From: Dryocosmus kuriphilus
Lineage: Eukaryota; Arthropoda; Insecta; Hymenoptera; Cynipidae
DNA: 64,000 nucleotides
Assembly (NCBI GenBank): GCA_038277395.1
Contig: CM076191.1
Span: forward strand, 92,500,822-92,564,821
Direction: 5' to 3'
Part shown: positions 59,905-64,000 of the stretch, in pieces
How the letters are laid out: each line of letters opens with the position of its first letter
Position numbering within the stretch: the first letter of the stretch is position 1
The notes under the pieces: model-generated
Databases searched by the model: none
What the model saw: only the letters and a program-made list of their open reading frames with translations
What the model was told of the DNA's origin: nothing
Program-made: the position numbers and the translations under genes

Positions 59905-62249
59905 GGTACGTTAACCATTCCTGGAAATTTTGGAATTCACCACTTTCAGAGTTCCAGGAGTTCTAATCAATCTTCTGGTAGCCTCCTGAACATTTGTAGA
60001 AAAAAATTCTTATACCATTTTTCGACAAAGTCAAAATCCAAAAAATCTACGGACTGTTAAGCGTTCCCAGGAATTTTGAAATTCAAAATTTGTGGAGTTC
60101 CAGGATTTCTAAACAGAATTTTGGTTGCCCCCTGAATATTTCAACAAAAAAGTCTCATAAGATTTTTCGACAAACTCAAAATTCAAAAAAATACGACACC
60201 ATAAGTTATCCCGGAAATTTTGAATTTTAAAATTTTGAGAGTTTCAGGAGTTCTATTCAGACTTCTGGTAGCCCATTGAATAGTTCTACGAAAGAGTCTC
60301 ATAGCATTTTTCGACAAACCCAAAATCTAGAAAACTATGACAGCTTAAGCATTACCAGGAATTATGAAATTCAAAATTTGGAGAGTACTAGGAGCTCTAA
60401 TCAGACTCCTGGCTGCCTGGCTGAATCTGACTGAATCTTAATACAAAAAGTCTCATAACATTTTTCGACAAACTCGAAATCCAAAACACTAAGACACCAT
60501 AAGTATTCCCGGAAATTTTGAAAATTTTAAATTTCGAGACTTCCTGGAGTTCTAACCAGACTTTTGGTTGGCCCCTGAATATTCTACAGAAAAGTCTCAT
60601 AACATTTTTCGACAAACTCAAAATCCAAAAATCTACGGAATCTTAAGCATCCCCAGGAATTTTGAAATCCAAAATTTGGGGAGTGCCAGGAGTTCCAATC
60701 AGACTTCTGTTAGCCCCCTGCAAAGTTCCAGAAAAAAGTCTTATAATGTTTTTCGACAAACTCAATATCCAAAAAACTGCGACACCTTAAGTATTCCCGG
60801 AAATTTTGAAATTTACCATTTTGAGAGTTCTGGAAGTTCCAATCGGCCTTCTGGTAGCCTCCTGAACGTTTGTAGAAAAATTTTTATAACATTTTTCGAA
60901 AAACTCAAAATCCAAAAATCTACGGAATGCTATGCGTTGCCAGGAATTTTAAGATTCCAAATTCGGGGAGTTCCAGGGGTTCTAATCAGACTTTTTGTTG
61001 CCCCCAGAATAGTTCCACAAAAATTTTGAAATTTAAAATTTTGAGACTTCCAGGAGTACCAGTCCGAATTCTGGTAGCCCGCTGACTAGTTTTACAAGAA
61101 AGTCTTATAACATTTTTCCACACACTCGAAATCCAGACTAAGATACCATAAGTATTCCCGGAAGTTTTGAAATTCAAAATTTTGAGACTTCCAGGAGTTC
61201 CAATCAGACTTTTGGTTGCCCCCTGAATATTTCTACAAAAAAGTCTTAAAAGATTTTTCGACAAACTCAAACGCCTAAAAACTAGGACTCCTTAAGTATT
61301 AGCGGAAATTTTGAAAATTTTAAATTTCGAGACTTCCTGGAGTTCTAACCAGACTTTTGTTTGGCGCCTGAATATTTCTACAAAAACGTCAGATAACATT
61401 TTTCGACAAACTCAAAACCCAAAAAACTCCGGAATCTTAAGCATTTCCAAGAATTTTGAAATTTAAAATGTTGGAGAATTCCAGGAGTTTTTATCAAACT
61501 TCTGTTAGCCCACTGTATTGTTCCAAAAAAATTCTTATAACATTTTTCCACACACTCAAAATCCAAAAAACTACGACACCTTAAGTATTACCGGTTATTT
61601 TGAAATTTCAAATTTTGAGAGTTCCAGGAGTTATAATCAGAATTCTGGTAGCCCGCTGCATATTTCTAGAAAAAAGTCTGATTACGTTTTTCGACAAACT
61701 TAAAATCCCAAAAAATACGGCACCTTAACAGTTTCCAGGAATTTTGAAATTCAAAGTCTTGAGACCTCCAGGGGTTCTAATCAGACTTCTGGCAGCCCTC
61801 TGAATAGGTCCACAAAAAAGTCTTATAAGGTTTTGCGACAAACTCAAAATTCAAAAAACTACGACACCTTAAGTATTCCCGGAAATTTTGAAATTTAAAA
61901 TTTTGTGAGTTCCAGGAGTTCTAATCAGACTTCTGGCTGCCCGTGAATATTTCTACAAAAAAGTCTTATTACATTTTTCGACAAACTCAAAATGCAAAAA
62001 ACTACTGCGGCTTAAGCGTTACCAGGAATTTTCAAATTCAAAGTCTTGAGATTGCCATGAGTTCTAATCAGACTACTCGCAGCCCTCTGAATAGTTCCAC
62101 AAAAGAGTCTTATAACGTTTTCCGACGAACTCAAAATTCAAAGTTGTTAGAGTTCCAGGAGCTCTAATCAGACTTCTGTCTGCCCCCTGAATAGTTCTAC
62201 AAAAAAGACTCATAACACTTTTCAACAAAATTAAAATTCCAAAAACTAT
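59905..62249. repeat. ~2.34-kb higher-order unit, complete copy
   Basis: Markers in this block recur 2,342-2,345 bases downstream: GGTACGTTAACC at 59,905 and 62,250; TGAATCTTAATACAAAAAG at 60,432 and 62,775; ACAAACTCAAACGCCTAAAA at 61,261 and 63,603. The length equals about 16 monomers. A longer related block starts at 54,013, about 5,890 bases upstream. Confidence 0.85.
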
Positions 62250-64000
62250 GGTACGTTAACCATTCCCGGAAAATTTGGAATTCACCACTTTGAGAGTTCC
62301 AGGAGTTCTAATCAATCTTCTGGTAGCCTCCTGAACGTTTGTAGAAAAAATTCTTATACCATTTTTCGACAAAGTCAAAATCCAAAAATCTACGGACTGC
62401 TAAGCGTTCCCAGGAATTTTGAAATTCAAAATTTGTGGAGTCCCAGGATTTTTAAACAGAATTTTGGTTGCCCCCTAAATATTTCAACAAAAAAGTCTCA
62501 TAAGATTTTTCGACAAACTCAAAATCCAAAAAAATACGACACCATAAGTATTCCCGGAAATTTTGAATTTTAAAATTTTGAGAGTTTCAGGAGTTCTATT
62601 CAGACTTCTGGTAGCCCATTGAATAGTTCTACGAAAGAGTCTCATAGCATTTTTCGACAAACCCAAAATCTAGAAAACTATGACAGCTTAAGCATTACCA
62701 GGAATTATGAAATTCAAAATTTGGAGAGTTCTAGGAGTTCTAATCAGACTCCTGGCTGCCTGGTTGAATCTGGCTGAATCTTAATACAAAAAGTCTCATA
62801 ACATTTTTCGACAAACTCGAAATCCAAAAGACTAAGACACCATAAGTATTCCCGGAAATTTTGAAAATTTTATATTTCGAGACTTCCTGGAGTTCTAACC
62901 AGACTTTTGGTTGGCCCCTGAATATTTCTACAAAAAAGTCTCATAACATTTTTCGAAAAACTCAAAATCCAAAAATCTGCGGAATCTTAAGCATCCCCAG
63001 GAATTTTGAAATCCAAAATTTGGGGAGTGCCAGGAGTTCCAATCAGACTTCTGTTAGCCCACTGTATAGTTCCAGAAAAAAGTCTTATAATGTTTTTCGA
63101 CAAACTCAAAATCCAAAAAACTGCGACACCTTAAGTATTCCCGGAAATTTTGAAATTTACCATTTTGAGAGTTCTGGAAGTTCCAATCGGCCTTCTGGTA
63201 GCCTCCTGAACATTTGTAGAAAAATTTTTATAACATTTTTCGAAAACTCAAAATCCAAAAATCTACGGAATGCTATGCGTTGCCAGGAATTTTAAGATTC
63301 CAAATTCGGGGAGTTCCAGGGGTTCTAATCAGACTTTTGTTGCCCCCAGAATAGTTCCACAAAAATTTTGAAATTTAAAATTTTGAGACTTCCAGGAGTA
63401 CCAGTCCGAATTCTGGTAGCCCGCTGACTAGTTTTACAAGAAAGTCTTATAACATTTTTCCACACACTCGAAATCCAGACTAAGATACCATAAGTATTCC
63501 CGGAAGTTTTGAAATTCAAAATTTTGAGACTTCCAGGAGTTCCAATCAGACTTTTGGTTGCCCCCTGAATATTTCTACAAAAAAGTCTTAAAAGATTTTT
63601 CGACAAACTCAAACGCCTAAAAACTAGGACTCCTTAAGTATTAGCGGAAATTTTGAAAATTTTAAATTTCGAGACTTCCTGGAGTTCTAACCAGACTTTT
63701 GTTTGGCGCCTGAATATTTCTACAAAAACGTCAGATAACATTTTTCGACAAACTCAAAACCCAAAAAAACTCCGGAATCTTAAGCATTTCCAAGAATTTT
63801 GAAATTTAAAATGTGGAGAATTCCAGGAGTTTTTATCAAACTTCTGTTAGCCCACTGTATTGTTCCAAAAAAATTCTTATAACATTTTTCCACACACTCA
63901 AAATCCAAAAAACTACGACACCTTAAGTATTACCGGTTATTTTGAAATTTCAAATTTTGAGAGTTCCAGGAGTTATAATCAGAATTCTGGTAGCCCGCTG
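62250..64000. repeat. ~2.34-kb higher-order unit, second copy cut by the window end
   Basis: The tandem partner of the 59,905-62,249 block, collinear with it through the last base shown. About 600 bases of the unit are expected beyond the window. Confidence 0.8.

Larger units (their letters stand above)
50919..64000. repeat. Sat-145 satellite, array B (clean), about 90 copies
   Basis: Head-to-tail monomers have a period of 143-149 bp. For example, the ACATTTTT/ACGTTTTT landmark falls at 51,091, 51,234, 51,383, 51,528 and 51,673. Monomers vary at fixed places (CTTATAACATTTTTCGACAA, CTTATACCATTTTTCGACAA, CTTATAGCATTTTTCGACAG, CTCATAACATTTGTCGACAA, CTCATAACATTTTTCAACAA), giving recognisable types that recur in order. 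Short ORFs on both strands are repeat by-products. The array is still running at 64,000, so its right end is outside the window. Confidence 0.97.

Noticed and set aside
35823..64000. Short ORFs on both strands within Sat-145 (for example the MSLSKNVMRLFCR family)
   Set aside because: The same peptide recurs with each monomer and is interrupted unpredictably. There is no sign of selection on reading frame.
35967..64000. Common origin of Sat-145 and the Sat-802 subrepeats
   Set aside because: The only shared text is A-rich and T-rich strings such as TTTTC followed by CAAAATC, which is expected in AT-rich DNA. No ordered set of motifs is shared.
1..64000. Telomeric repeats, tRNA or rRNA genes, or rDNA-specific R1/R2 insertion
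   Set aside because: I saw no TTAGG-type arrays, no tRNA-like cloverleaf with A and B boxes, and no rRNA sequence. The target of element 2 is a satellite monomer, not rDNA.

Overview
This is a eukaryotic, non-coding, repeat-dominated window. I see no host protein-coding gene, tRNA or rRNA. The style of the two non-LTR retrotransposons (very purine-rich sense strand, ORF1 coiled coil plus RRM-like part, APE endonuclease, RT with QTGF / LRQGCPLSP / YADD, C-terminal CCHC knuckle) recalls families common in ant and other hymenopteran genomes. I therefore favour an insect, probably a hymenopteran. This rests on recognition, not on a search.

Layout. (1) 1-27,261: a tandem array of about 34 copies of an 802-bp satellite (Sat-802), cut by the left window edge. 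(2) 27,262-29,437: rearranged and indel-rich Sat-802 copies, including two 32-33-base poly-G runs, turning clean again just before the gap. (3) 29,438-29,937: exactly 500 N, a scaffold-gap placeholder. (4) 29,938-31,107: unassigned AT-rich sequence, then about four copies of a degenerate 170-187-bp repeat. (5) about 31,108-35,966: a broken minus-strand non-LTR retrotransposon (element 1). (6) about 35,967-45,667: array A of a second satellite, period about 145 bp (Sat-145), indel-rich. (7) 45,668-50,918: a 5,251-bp minus-strand non-LTR retrotransposon (element 2) inserted into one Sat-145 monomer, with a perfect 14-bp target-site duplication. (8) 50,919-64,000: Sat-145 array B, much cleaner, with nested higher-order repeats of about 720 bp, 2.34 kb and 5.9 kb, running past the right window edge.

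How it fits together. Two unrelated satellites share one scaffold but are separated by a gap, so their true adjacency is unproven. Both carry short dyad symmetries in most monomers and both show higher-order structure, as expected for centromeric or pericentromeric DNA; that role is inference. The two retroelements look like relatives of one lineage. Element 2 is clearly younger than the Sat-145 array it interrupts. Indel noise is concentrated on both sides of the gap (about 27.5-29.2 kb and 30-45 kb), which suggests poorly polished contig ends. Frameshifts in element 1 and divergence in array A should therefore be read with caution. Every short ORF inside the satellites is a by-product of the repeats.
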